A DNA stretch of 64,000 bases from Bacillota bacterium (GTDB taxonomy: Bacteria; Bacillota; Clostridia; Acetivibrionales; DTU013): assembly GCA_023433505.1 (NCBI GenBank), contig JAEZCO010000082.1, forward strand, positions 58,287-122,286, given 5' to 3'. Below, piece by piece: positions 33,337 through 42,587 of the stretch. How positions within the stretch are numbered: the first letter of the stretch is position 1; every line of letters starts with the position of its first letter. Below the pieces are notes generated by a model. The model was not told the origin of the DNA, made no database searches, and worked only from the letters and a program-made list of their open reading frames with translations. Made by a program: the position numbers and the translations under genes.

Positions 33337-34587
33337 ATGCTGAATATAATTGCATCCATTGCAAGAAAACTTATAGAAACTTTTTTTGTGAATTATTTAT
33401 TTGTATTTTTATATGTAATCATTATCGTATTCATCCGAATGCAGTATGAGAAGTACAACGAGCTTCAAAGCGGCGTAAATCACTGGCAGAGTAAAAGCCT
33501 GAGGGAAATAACCGAGGGCATTATACTGACAGGCTTGACTACAGGCTTTGCAGGAAGCTTCGTGATTATTGCTGCCGGTATTACCATCGATCCGGAAGCT
33601 GTCAAATATCTATTTATCATCATGTTTATCCTTTTGGTTTTCAATATCCGGTTTGTTTGCTTTGCCTATCCCGCAGGGATACTTGCCGCCGCCAGCCTGC
33701 TGCTGGGCTATCCGAAGGTCGATGTTGCCTCGGTTTTAGGCCTTGCGGCCATTATGCACCTCATTGAAAGTATTCTTATTTACATAAATAAAGGCAAAGA
33801 CAGCATCCCTGTATTCATTAAGCATAAGGGTGAAATTGCCGGCGCTTGGCTTATCCGGAAGTTCTGGCCCGTACCGGTGGTATTTCTCACCTTTGCGGCA
33901 CAAAATGCGGCAGGTGGGACCACTTTGATTCCGGATGGCTGGGGAACGCTTTTCAGCACTCAGTCCCTGGGTACCGGAGCCCTTGCCATGGGTTTGGATT
34001 GCGTCGTTGCCGTCCTGTGCTATTCGGATCTGGCCATCACGAAGCATCCTGAGCAAAAAAGCAGACAGGCTGCGTTCTTAATTTTCTCTTACAGCTTGAT
34101 ACTATTTGCCATAGCCCTTGTTTCAACCGTGATACCATGGCTGAGATATCCTGGAGCTGTTTTCTGTATGGTCGGGCGGGAGGCCATAACCATTTACGGC
34201 AGATACACGGAGAAAAATGGGAAACCGCTGTTTGCCCAGAGCAGACGCGGGCTGAAGGTGATGGATATCCTCCCGAAAAGCCATGCGGAGCTTATGGGAA
34301 TGCAAAGAGGGGATACCATATTGAATGTCAACGGCAAGGATATTCAGACGGAAGAAGGATTGGTTGAAGCGCTGAAAGATTACCCTGTATTCTCCTGGAT
34401 CCAGGTTATCGGCTGGGACGGAAAAGAAAAAACCTATGAGTACAGGTGTTATCCCGAGGGCTTCAACACCCTGGGGGTCGTACCGGTTCCGCGGGAGCGG
34501 GAAGTAACCTATAATACGGATAAATTCGAGCATCTGAGCATATTGAAAAACATTGTATCCCGTTTCAGAAACATGAACAGGGTTTAA
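33337..34587 (+). CDS. PDZ-domain multi-spanning membrane protein (MinJ-like)
   Basis: A 416-residue protein with about eight membrane segments in the first 285 residues and a cytoplasmic C-terminal PDZ domain (about 300-380, SRRGLKVMDILPKSHAELMG then QRGDTILNVNGKDI). This order (polytopic N-terminus, C-terminal PDZ) matches B. subtilis MinJ, which links DivIVA to MinCD at poles and septa. DivIVA-domain and MinCDE proteins are encoded elsewhere in the window, which supports but does not prove a division role. Start ATG 33337 follows GGGGAGCGG. It is monocistronic, followed by a palindromic repeat. Confidence 0.8.
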   Translation: MLNIIASIARKLIETFFVNYLFVFLYVIIIVFIRMQYEKYNELQSGVNHWQSKSLREITEGIILTGLTTGFAGSFVIIAAGITIDPEAVKYLFIIMFILLVFNIRFVCFAYPAGILAAASLLLGYPKVDVASVLGLAAIMHLIESILIYINKGKDSIPVFIKHKGEIAGAWLIRKFWPVPVVFLTFAAQNAAGGTTLIPDGWGTLFSTQSLGTGALAMGLDCVVAVLCYSDLAITKHPEQKSRQAAFLIFSYSLILFAIALVSTVIPWLRYPGAVFCMVGREAITIYGRYTEKNGKPLFAQSRRGLKVMDILPKSHAELMGMQRGDTILNVNGKDIQTEEGLVEALKDYPVFSWIQVIGWDGKEKTYEYRCYPEGFNTLGVVPVPREREVTYNTDKFEHLSILKNIVSRFRNMNRV

Positions 34588-34596
34588 GCGTTCAGG

Positions 34597-34695
34597 GGCA
34601 CTGAAAATATAACTTCCCGTATTTCTGAAAATGGCGGCCGCAGTGGATTGTATTTTCAGAAACCTATACGGGAAGTTATATTTTTACCAGTATTC
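34597..34695. repeat. Palindromic repeat family A, copy 3
   Basis: Left arm CACTGAAAATATAACTTCCC and right arm GGGAAGTTATATTTTTACCA (with an added CAGTATTCC end) plus inner TTTCTGAAAAT/ATTTTCAGAAA: the best-preserved copy. It directly follows the MinJ-like gene. Confidence 0.85.
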
Positions 34696-34786
34696 CGTTA
34701 ACAATCAATAGGTTATTCCAGGCGCAGCGAGACTCCTTCCGGATAAGGCTTCTTCGCTGGCGCTCGGAATGATTTGCTGTTTACAG

Positions 34787-37700
34787 CTATAAAGGGCTTA
34801 AAACGAAGCCGTATTGATACTTCCCGGGTTTGACCTGATATTTTTCATGGATGTTTTTGGTCCACCCCGTATCACCGCCAAGCCCGGAATGGAGAGGGTC
34901 TATGTTAACATAGATTTCATTGCGGGGAATTAGGTCGATGGTGTGCCTTGCTGCGGCATAATCCTCGACGCTGTTTCTGTGCACATCTATATGAAACGGA
35001 CTGTTTGCCTTAAACATAATGCCGCTGCCCTCTCCGTCCGTCAGGGTGAACCACCTTACATCCTCTTTTCCGCCGCATTCGACAGGGAGAATATAGGGAT
35101 AGTGCTGCTGGTCTACTTTACTGCTATAAAGCCCTATATGGGCACTTTTTTTCCTATCGCTGTAATTTTCATGCGGCCCCCGGCCATACCATTTGAAATC
35201 TTCAAATGCCGACGGAAGGACAAAGCTTACTCCGATACGAGGCAATGCGGGAAGTTCAGGACTTGCATCGACCAGGTTTTCTACTTCGATGGTGCCGTCT
35301 CCCAGGAGAACGTATCTCATTTTGCTGATAAATCCGTGCTCAAGGCCATCTGCTCGAATGGAAGCCAGTACCTCTACACATATCCTTGAATGGTCATCTG
35401 CGGCATAGGCGGAGATATTTATCAACTTTCTTGTCAGCCTGTCTAAACCGGCTTTGTACCACTCAAAAGCGGTGGAATTTTCATTTCCGCCTGCCGCATC
35501 AATCCCTGTGGGAGCTCTAAAGTAGTTTTCTGCGGCGCCTGAATTGATAAGCCTGGTACCTCTCCATACATAGGAATCCAGCAGGCCGTCCTGTTTTTTA
35601 AAGGTGACCGCCAGGTCCTTGCCCGTGATTATATAGGATTCCGGCGAGGTTTCCAGGGTAAGGCCCAATGCCGGTTTTGCCGGCTCCTGTGTTAAAGGTG
35701 AGGATGAAAGGGCCAGCAGCCTGAATTGCTCTTTATAGATCTCATGGCCGGCAGAAGCCCATGGAGTATCCTTATTCAGACGAAAGAAAATATTTATAAA
35801 ATATTCAGCCCCGCTTTTCTTTGTAAGTCCGGACACCGGCACAAGGAGTTCTCCGCTCTCTCCGGCAGGAATTTCGGGCGCATTGAGCCTGCCGCATTGA
35901 ACTTCGGTCCCATCCTCGATGATTTGCCAAGCAATGTCCAGGTGCTTTAAATCGTTGTACAGATATTTGTTATATAGCGTGAAGGCGTATTTTTTTATTT
36001 CCTTTGCCTTCAGCTTGACCGGCGCCTGAAGCTTCTTGATTTCAAAAGCGCCGGGATGGGGCGTGAGGTCGGGCTGAACCACTCCGTTCAAGCACATGTC
36101 AAGCACCGGATCGGTTACCTTTTCGTTGAAATCCCCACCATAAGCCCAGTATTTCCTGCCGTCGGCAGTATATTTTGTAATTGCCTTGTCCGACCAGTCC
36201 CAGATAAAGCCGCCTTGAAAACGGGGGTATTTGTCCACATACTCCCAGAACTCATCGAAATTTCCGTTGCTGTTGCTTTTAGAATAGGCATATTCACACA
36301 TGATTACAGGTCTTTTATCTTTCGGGTCCGCCATGATTTCATCGATCCATGTTAGCTGCGGATACATGGGAACCCGGATATCGCTGATCTGCGGACCCGG
36401 ATCCCAGCTTTCATATTGGACCAGCCGGTAAGGGTCGTAATCCCGGATCCATCCGGCCATTGCAGCATGATTCATGCCTGAACAGGATTCATTTCCCAGG
36501 GACCAAAACAAGATACTGGGATGGTTCTTATCCCGAAGGACCATTCTTACGGCCCGCTCCAGGTAAGCATTTGACCACTCAGGGTCCAGGGAGAGCAGGG
36601 AATCCGCGCCATGGGTCTCCAGATTTGCTTCGCCCACAACGTAAATGCCGTATTTATCGCAAAGGTCATGCCAGTAAGGGTCATTCGGGTAATGGGAGGT
36701 ACGGACGGCATTAAAATTCAACTGCTTCATTGCGATTATTTCTTCCAGCATCCTGTCTTCAGGAATGAACCTTCCCTTTTCAGGATGATGCTCATGTCTG
36801 TCGACGCCGCGGATAACCAGCCTTTTGCCGTTTAACGCCACAACCCCGTCGGAATTTATTTCTACTCTTCTAAAACCGATACGAGAGCTTTCATAATCAA
36901 CTTCTTTGCCCTGGGGGTCAACTAGCGTAAATGTGGCGGTATATAAGTAAGGATTGTCCTCACTCCACTTTTCCGGCGTCCTGACAGGAATTTCAAATAA
37001 AGCGGCTCCGGCTTCCGAAGCACGCTTTCCCTTGACATACATGGAAGTCTGAGGGGTGATTTTAGCTGTATATTCCGGCAGAAACAATTGGCCGTCCGCA
37101 TCATATACTCCGATTTTTATACTGTAATCAGCGTAGCCTTCCTGCCGGTTTACATAGCAAAATGCCACCAACTCCGCATTTTCATACCTGTCGTCCAGCA
37201 GGGTGAAAATCTTTAAGTCCCTGATATGTATAGTGGGCTTGCTGTATAGAGCGACAGAACGGTTGATGCCCGACAGATGCCAGTAATCTTGATCTTCCAG
37301 GTAGGAACCGTCGCAGAATCTCATTACTTGAAGGGCTATTTTATTTACACCGCGCTTTACGTATCCGGTCAAATCAAACTCGGCAGGGAGCTTGCTGTCC
37401 TGGGAGTAACCCACCGCCCTCCCGTTCACCCAGAGATAGAAAGCCGACTCTACGGCGCCGAAATTAACAAAGGTTTTTCTGCCGTCCCAAGCCTCCGGCA
37501 GGGTGAATTCCGTAACATAACAGCCTGTGGGATTATTATCGGGCACCTTGGGCGGGTTCAATTCATACTTTCCACAGGCGTTGGAAAGGGATGGCCGTAT
37601 GAGGTGGGAGCTTTCCGGGGTATCCATTTCAAAGGGATAGGGTACGTTGGTGTAGATGGGATAATCAAAGCCCTGCATTTCCCAATTGCCTGGTACCTCA

Positions 37701-37954
37701 ATTTTGTCCCAGCCGGTGACGTCATAGTCTGCGGCATAAAAATCTTCCGGTACCTTTTCGGGGGTGGGAGCCAGTCTGAATTTCCAGGTCCCATCCAGGG
37801 ATTTAACATAGTTTGAAGCCTTCCGGTTGCAGCTTTTTGCTTCCTTCAGGGAGGAATACGCTCCGAGGGGGACATGCATGGGTTCCCGGTTTATATGAAG
37901 CAGGTGCTGGTTTTCCCAATCATTTTTTTTGAAATCCGCCTTGTGTTTGCTCAT
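34787..37954 (-). CDS. lacZ: Beta-galactosidase, glycoside hydrolase family 2
   Basis: A 1055-residue LacZ-type enzyme with the full five-domain length. The N-terminal sugar-binding domain (VEVPGNWEMQGFDYPIYTNV), the acid/base glutamate in LFWSLGNES and the nucleophile glutamate in MCEYAYSKSNSNG are visible; the C-terminal Bgal_small_N domain follows (GRGPHENYSDRKK). It hydrolyses terminal beta-galactosides in the cytoplasm; there is no signal peptide. ATG 37954 follows GGAG at nine bases. A divergent AraC-type regulator gene suggests induction by a galactoside; no transporter gene is adjacent. Confidence 0.95.
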   Translation of the reverse strand: MSKHKADFKKNDWENQHLLHINREPMHVPLGAYSSLKEAKSCNRKASNYVKSLDGTWKFRLAPTPEKVPEDFYAADYDVTGWDKIEVPGNWEMQGFDYPIYTNVPYPFEMDTPESSHLIRPSLSNACGKYELNPPKVPDNNPTGCYVTEFTLPEAWDGRKTFVNFGAVESAFYLWVNGRAVGYSQDSKLPAEFDLTGYVKRGVNKIALQVMRFCDGSYLEDQDYWHLSGINRSVALYSKPTIHIRDLKIFTLLDDRYENAELVAFCYVNRQEGYADYSIKIGVYDADGQLFLPEYTAKITPQTSMYVKGKRASEAGAALFEIPVRTPEKWSEDNPYLYTATFTLVDPQGKEVDYESSRIGFRRVEINSDGVVALNGKRLVIRGVDRHEHHPEKGRFIPEDRMLEEIIAMKQLNFNAVRTSHYPNDPYWHDLCDKYGIYVVGEANLETHGADSLLSLDPEWSNAYLERAVRMVLRDKNHPSILFWSLGNESCSGMNHAAMAGWIRDYDPYRLVQYESWDPGPQISDIRVPMYPQLTWIDEIMADPKDKRPVIMCEYAYSKSNSNGNFDEFWEYVDKYPRFQGGFIWDWSDKAITKYTADGRKYWAYGGDFNEKVTDPVLDMCLNGVVQPDLTPHPGAFEIKKLQAPVKLKAKEIKKYAFTLYNKYLYNDLKHLDIAWQIIEDGTEVQCGRLNAPEIPAGESGELLVPVSGLTKKSGAEYFINIFFRLNKDTPWASAGHEIYKEQFRLLALSSSPLTQEPAKPALGLTLETSPESYIITGKDLAVTFKKQDGLLDSYVWRGTRLINSGAAENYFRAPTGIDAAGGNENSTAFEWYKAGLDRLTRKLINISAYAADDHSRICVEVLASIRADGLEHGFISKMRYVLLGDGTIEVENLVDASPELPALPRIGVSFVLPSAFEDFKWYGRGPHENYSDRKKSAHIGLYSSKVDQQHYPYILPVECGGKEDVRWFTLTDGEGSGIMFKANSPFHIDVHRNSVEDYAAARHTIDLIPRNEIYVNIDPLHSGLGGDTGWTKNIHEKYQVKPGKYQYGFVLSPL

Positions 37955-38018
37955 AATAGATACTCCAAGCTTTATTATTTGTTTTTTCTGCCACTTTCAT
38001 AGTACTATATTGTTATTA

Positions 38019-38024
38019 TATAAT
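38019..38024 (+). promoter_or_regulatory. -10 box in the lacZ/araC-type divergent region
   Basis: TATAAT (38019-38024) lies 70 bases before the AraC-type start, in a 140-base divergent region. A convincing -35 is not visible. The position rules out a longer AraC reading that begins at 38023. Confidence 0.5.
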
Positions 38025-38094
38025 GGTAAAAGCGTTTAGTATATATGAGCGATTTGTCATTAATATAAGTATATTGCGATCGGAAAGGATTGAT

Positions 38095-38928
38095 ATGAAG
38101 CGCCAGATTTTTTTACCTGCAGTGCATAAACATCCTTACTTCTGCTTTCCCGAAGCTGTCGGCTGGTATAGGGACCGGCCTCAGCATTCCGTACGGCGGA
38201 TAGCCGGTGAAGCGGACAGTTATAACATACACCTTGTCATCAACGGAAGAGGATATATGACGGTAGAGGGGAAAACTTACACTTTGCAGCAGGGGGACGC
38301 CTTTCTCTATTTTCCCGGGGAAGAACAGGTCTATTATTCTGACGGAGAATGCCCCTGGGAGGTTCAGTGGGTGCATTTCAACGGAAACCTTTTGAAAGAG
38401 TTTTTTATCGAGAGGGGCTTTCACCGGGCCAATGGATATACCATTAAATCATGGAAAGCTTTGTCCAATTCCATTGCAGCTCTTTTGGACGAAGCGGAGG
38501 AATTCTCAATTCTCCATCCGTCGACGCTATCCGCACTCACCTATGGAATTATCGCGGAATTCATCAGCCAGGCAATACCCCTTACCCAGAATAAAGGCAG
38601 TGACCTGTATGACCGGATTATCGGGCTTCTTCCCCGGATACGCCAGGCTTCGGCCAGCCCTTTCATCCTGCGGCAATGGTCGGAATATACCGGCATCAGC
38701 ACATTTTATTTCTGCAGGGTATTTAAAAAAGCCACCGGCATGCCGCCCACGGAATTCGTCAAACTTTGCCGCCTGCAAAATGCAAAGCAGCTGCTGCTGG
38801 AAAAAAGGAACTGGTCGGTCAAACGGATTGCGTTGGAGACGGGCTACCCCAGCATCAGCTACTTCGGACGGATATTCCGGGAAAATGAAGGGGTAAGCCC
38901 GGCGGAGTTCAGGAAGATGCATGAGTAA
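38095..38928 (+). CDS. AraC-family transcriptional regulator
   Basis: A 277-residue regulator with an N-terminal cupin-like sugar-sensing domain (about 20-130, YTLQQGDAFLYFPGEEQVYY) and two C-terminal helix-turn-helix motifs (about 190-275, ISTFYFCRVFKKATGMPPTEF and IALETGYPSISYFGRIFRE). ATG 38095 follows GGAAAGGA. It is divergent from the GH2 beta-galactosidase and most likely activates it in response to a galactoside or related sugar. It is convergent with the arginase gene, four bases away. Confidence 0.9.
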   Translation: MKRQIFLPAVHKHPYFCFPEAVGWYRDRPQHSVRRIAGEADSYNIHLVINGRGYMTVEGKTYTLQQGDAFLYFPGEEQVYYSDGECPWEVQWVHFNGNLLKEFFIERGFHRANGYTIKSWKALSNSIAALLDEAEEFSILHPSTLSALTYGIIAEFISQAIPLTQNKGSDLYDRIIGLLPRIRQASASPFILRQWSEYTGISTFYFCRVFKKATGMPPTEFVKLCRLQNAKQLLLEKRNWSVKRIALETGYPSISYFGRIFRENEGVSPAEFRKMHE

Positions 38929-38932
38929 AATT

Positions 38933-39844
38933 TCACACCATCCGGAAAATCTTTTGGCCCAGTACGGAACAGATCAGTGAAACAGCCAGCTCACCCGTCT
39001 GATTCATATGGTCCAGTATGGGATTGATCTCCACGAACTCCGCGGAGCGGAGCTTTTTGCTGTCTGCAATCATTTCGGCAGCCAGGTGGGCTTCCCTGTA
39101 AGTCAGGCCTCCCTTGACCGGAGTTCCCACGCCGGGAGCTTCGCCGGGACTCATGACATCCATGTCGAAGCTGAGATGGAAGGCTTCGGTGCCGGCTTCT
39201 ACGATATTCAAAGCTTTTTTCATGACGGCATTCATTCCGAACATGTCAATGTCGGCCATGGTAAACACCGTGATGCCGGACTTTTTCAATGCGATGCCTT
39301 CTTCGGTATCCAGGCATCTTACACCGATCAATACCACATTTTCAGGATTGACATAGGGGGTGGAAGCTGCTTTGAAGGAAGCCATCTCCAATGCTCCCGT
39401 ACCGGTGCAGGCAGCCAGTGACATACCGTGAAGATTGCCGGACAAGGTGGTCTTTTCCGTATTGAAGTCGCCGTGGGCGTCGATCCACAGGATCCCTATA
39501 TTTTTTAGAATTTTCTGCGTACCAAGCACTGTGCCCACGGCAATGCTGTGATCGCCGCCCAGCACAATGGGCATATTTCCGCCAAGGATGCTGCCGCTCA
39601 CCATTTCGGCCAGGGAGGCATTAACCCTGTTGATTTCGTGAACGTATTTCATTTTGGCATTAATGTTTTCATCCCTGTATTCTTCCGCTACCTGAACGTC
39701 GATATTTCCGAGGTCGGTGCTCGTCCTTCCAAGGCTGTTGATGGCATTTTTCAAACCCGCGCACCGGATGGCGCTAGGCCCCATGTCAACGCCTCTCCTG
39801 CTTGCGCCCAAATCCATGGGAACGCCGATGATGTCAATATTCAT
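38933..39844 (-). CDS. rocF: Arginase
   Basis: A 303-residue ureohydrolase that splits arginine into ornithine and urea with a two-manganese centre. The three metal motifs are GGDHS, DAHGDFN (first aspartate ligands) and SFDMDVMSP; the GVGTPVKGGLTYRE loop and the N-terminal GVPMDLGASRRGVDMGPSAIR are typical of Bacillus-type arginase. The start at 39844 is supported by GGAGG five to six bases upstream. No ornithine aminotransferase or arginine transporter is nearby. Agmatinase is less likely given the N-terminal GASRRGVDMGPSAIR pattern. Confidence 0.92.
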   Translation of the reverse strand: MNIDIIGVPMDLGASRRGVDMGPSAIRCAGLKNAINSLGRTSTDLGNIDVQVAEEYRDENINAKMKYVHEINRVNASLAEMVSGSILGGNMPIVLGGDHSIAVGTVLGTQKILKNIGILWIDAHGDFNTEKTTLSGNLHGMSLAACTGTGALEMASFKAASTPYVNPENVVLIGVRCLDTEEGIALKKSGITVFTMADIDMFGMNAVMKKALNIVEAGTEAFHLSFDMDVMSPGEAPGVGTPVKGGLTYREAHLAAEMIADSKKLRSAEFVEINPILDHMNQTGELAVSLICSVLGQKIFRMV

Positions 39845-40026
39845 ATCTACCTCCATACAATACAAATATTATATCACCGGAACAATTTACTGAAAAGTTC
39901 TTTCACTTTGTTTCATTAAATACTATAATAAGTACAATAACATTATGCGTTAGTACTATAACGAAAACTTCATTTCTGATAAAATCGGTCTGTTTTCGTT
40001 GTAGCATAAGGGGAGAGATAGTTAAA

Positions 40027-40521
40027 ATGGGTGAGATCAGGTTTCAAGAAATGAAGGATGAATTCCTTCCTGAAGTGATGAGGATCTATAATTATTACAT
40101 AATGAATTCTACTGCGACCTTTCATGCAAAGGAACTGAATCCCGAGGATATGCGGGCTATCGTTTATACCGGGATGACAAGGTTTAAATCCTTTGCTGTC
40201 ATCGACGGCGAAAGGATTTGCGGCTACAGCATACTCTCGCCTTTTAAAAAGCGCGAAGCCTATGACGCCACAGCCGAGGTAACCGTGTACCTTGACGACG
40301 CCTATACGGGCAAAGGCGTGGGGAGCAAGGCAATAAAGCATCTGGAGGGTGTGGCAAAAGACAATGACTTTCATGTTCTGCTTGCAATTATCTGCGGGGA
40401 GAACGACAGCAGCATAAAGCTTTTTCATAAGCTTGGCTACGAGAAGTGTGCGCATTACAAGGAAGTGGGCAAAAAGTTCGGACGTTTACTGGATGTTGTG
40501 AGTTATCAGAAAATAATCTGA
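40027..40521 (+). CDS. GNAT N-acetyltransferase (phosphinothricin/methionine-sulfone type)
   Basis: A 164-residue GNAT with the acetyl-CoA P-loop written as AYTGKGVGSKAIKHL and the NDSSIKLFHKLGYEK block. The N-terminal IYNYYIMNSTATFHAKEL is typical of the phosphinothricin acetyltransferase/MddA subgroup, which acetylates methionine sulfone, methionine sulfoximine and related amino acids. ATG follows AAGGGGAGAG. The BMP/ParB-like gene begins 21 bases after its stop, so the two are probably co-transcribed. Confidence 0.85.
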   Translation: MGEIRFQEMKDEFLPEVMRIYNYYIMNSTATFHAKELNPEDMRAIVYTGMTRFKSFAVIDGERICGYSILSPFKKREAYDATAEVTVYLDDAYTGKGVGSKAIKHLEGVAKDNDFHVLLAIICGENDSSIKLFHKLGYEKCAHYKEVGKKFGRLLDVVSYQKII

Positions 40522-40542
40522 TGCCGGGAGAGGTATAGTATT

Positions 40543-42492
40543 ATGGATTCAGGCGTTGCAAACAGGTATTACCAGGAAGCCAGAAAGCTCGGATTGAAGG
40601 AATATTCCAGAAGCATATCGAGAGGTCAGAGCGGTTACCTGCCCTTCATCGAGGATGTAATTAAAAACATCGACATTGTTTCTGAAATTGATCTTGGGAT
40701 CGTGGACATCCCCATGGAAAAAATCGTAGGTACTTACTCCTATGCAAGAAGCCTCTCCTTTGCAGGGAATTATATGCCCCTTTTGGCCCATAATACCGAG
40801 TTCGGGCAAAAATGGCAGAACCTGTGTGACGCGCATATAAACGAAGGTATCAGGGACCCCATCAAGGCCTATGAATACATGAACTGGTTTTATATTGTCG
40901 AGGGCAATAAACGGGTCAGCGTTCTTAAATTTTTCAATGCATACTCCATTCCGGGCCGTGTTGCCCGGCTTGTACCCAAATATGATGAAAATGACATCAA
41001 TATCGTCATCTATTACGAATTCCTTGAGTTCTATAAAAAAACAGGGATTAACGTTTTGTGGTTCACAAGGCGCAACAGCTTCAACAGGCTTCTGGGGTAT
41101 ATAGAGAGCCTTGATATCGATACGCAGTTTTATTCCAATAAGTATAAATATTTCTCCAATTCGATTTATCTGCCTTTCAGAAAGGTTTTCCGCGAGCTAG
41201 GGGGGCAGAAGCTGCCCATTACCTCCGGGGATGCTTTCCTCGAGTATACCAAGGTATACGGCATGCCCCATGAAATACATGAGGGGCTGCTGAGATCAAG
41301 GCTGGAGCTTTTTATACCTGAGCTGGAGCAGCTGGCCGGGGAAAAGACGGTGGACATTCAGACCATGCCGCAGCAAAGCGGAGGAGAGAACATTCTTTCT
41401 GCAATCACGACCCTGGTAAGGCCGAAAAAAATAATGAAAATTGCCTTTGTCTATGCCAAAGACATACAGAGGTCCAGTTGGACTTATTCGCACGAAATGG
41501 GAAGGAATCATGTAGACAGGGTTTTGAAGGAGTACATTACCACCAGCTTTGTGGATAACGTACCGGAAAACCTGGATGCTTATGAGTATCTGAAAAGGCT
41601 GGCCCTGGAGGGAAATGACGTGATTTTTGTCACCAGTCCCTCCTGTATTAATGCAACCCTGAAGGCAGCGCTGGAATTCCCCTCCGTCAAGTTCCTGAAC
41701 TGTTCGGAAACCCACTCCTACAAGCATGTGAATACCTACTTCGGCAGAATTTACGAGCCTAGATTTTTAGCCGGTATTGTAGCAGGCTCGGTTTCCAAGT
41801 CCAATATACTCGGTTATGTCGGCACTCAGCCTATTCCCGGAGTCATCAACGGGATCAATTCCTTTGCACTTGGAGCAAAGATGGTTAATCCGGACGCCCG
41901 GGTTATCGTGGAATGGGCCAACCAATGGGATAATCTTGAACTGATGGAAACGGCAAGCTCGGCACTGATCAATAACGGAGCGGATATAATTTCACACCAT
42001 GATACTCTTTCCAACAGGGAGTTTTCCAAGGAGTACGGGGTGTACTCGGTACTCTGCAGCATTGATCAGAAGAAATGCAGTCCCAATGACTATATTGCCG
42101 CTCCGGTTTGGAACTGGGGGATATTTTACGAAAAAATATTGATGAACATTCTGAATAATGCAGTGAAAAAGGGGGCCAGCCAGAAGGTTGTGAATTTCTG
42201 GTGGGGTATGGACTCGGGAATTGTAGATTTCTTTTATTCAAAGAGGTTTGTGCCCAGAGAGACACAGAAGCTTATTGAGTTCCTCAAGTCAATGATCATT
42301 AACGGAATGTTTAATCCTTTTACCGGCCCCATCTATAACCAGAACGGGACTTTAAAGGTGAAGGAGAACCAGATAGCCACGCGCCAGCAGATCGTGACCA
42401 TGAATTGGTTCGTGGATGTCATTGAAAGCGAGTTTCCCAGGCCGGAGAAAAAAATGCCGGCCAGCGACCTGCTTCAGGGTATTTTAGAATAA
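40543..42492 (+). CDS. ParB-like/BMP-domain fusion protein, cytoplasmic
   Basis: A 649-residue protein. The N-terminal 270 residues include GTYSYARSLSFAGNYMPLL and WFYIVEGNKRVSVLKFF, like the ParB/sulfiredoxin-type nucleotide-binding fold that has the (D/E)GxxRVSVLK loop. The C-terminal half (about 290-610) is a basic-membrane-protein (PnrA/Med-like) nucleoside-binding domain with KIAFVYAKDIQ, GNDVIFVTSPS, RFLAGIVAGSVSKSN and GYVGTQPIPGV. BMP proteins are normally lipoproteins; here there is no signal peptide or lipobox. A cytoplasmic sensor of nucleosides is an inference. Confidence 0.72.
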   Translation: MDSGVANRYYQEARKLGLKEYSRSISRGQSGYLPFIEDVIKNIDIVSEIDLGIVDIPMEKIVGTYSYARSLSFAGNYMPLLAHNTEFGQKWQNLCDAHINEGIRDPIKAYEYMNWFYIVEGNKRVSVLKFFNAYSIPGRVARLVPKYDENDINIVIYYEFLEFYKKTGINVLWFTRRNSFNRLLGYIESLDIDTQFYSNKYKYFSNSIYLPFRKVFRELGGQKLPITSGDAFLEYTKVYGMPHEIHEGLLRSRLELFIPELEQLAGEKTVDIQTMPQQSGGENILSAITTLVRPKKIMKIAFVYAKDIQRSSWTYSHEMGRNHVDRVLKEYITTSFVDNVPENLDAYEYLKRLALEGNDVIFVTSPSCINATLKAALEFPSVKFLNCSETHSYKHVNTYFGRIYEPRFLAGIVAGSVSKSNILGYVGTQPIPGVINGINSFALGAKMVNPDARVIVEWANQWDNLELMETASSALINNGADIISHHDTLSNREFSKEYGVYSVLCSIDQKKCSPNDYIAAPVWNWGIFYEKILMNILNNAVKKGASQKVVNFWWGMDSGIVDFFYSKRFVPRETQKLIEFLKSMIINGMFNPFTGPIYNQNGTLKVKENQIATRQQIVTMNWFVDVIESEFPRPEKKMPASDLLQGILE

Positions 42493-42587
42493 AATGATGG
42501 CAGACGAATAGTATAAACAATATAGGATGCAGAATGCAAAGATGCGGCAAGAGGAACGTCCCCTGCCGCAGATAGAGGTAATGGTAT

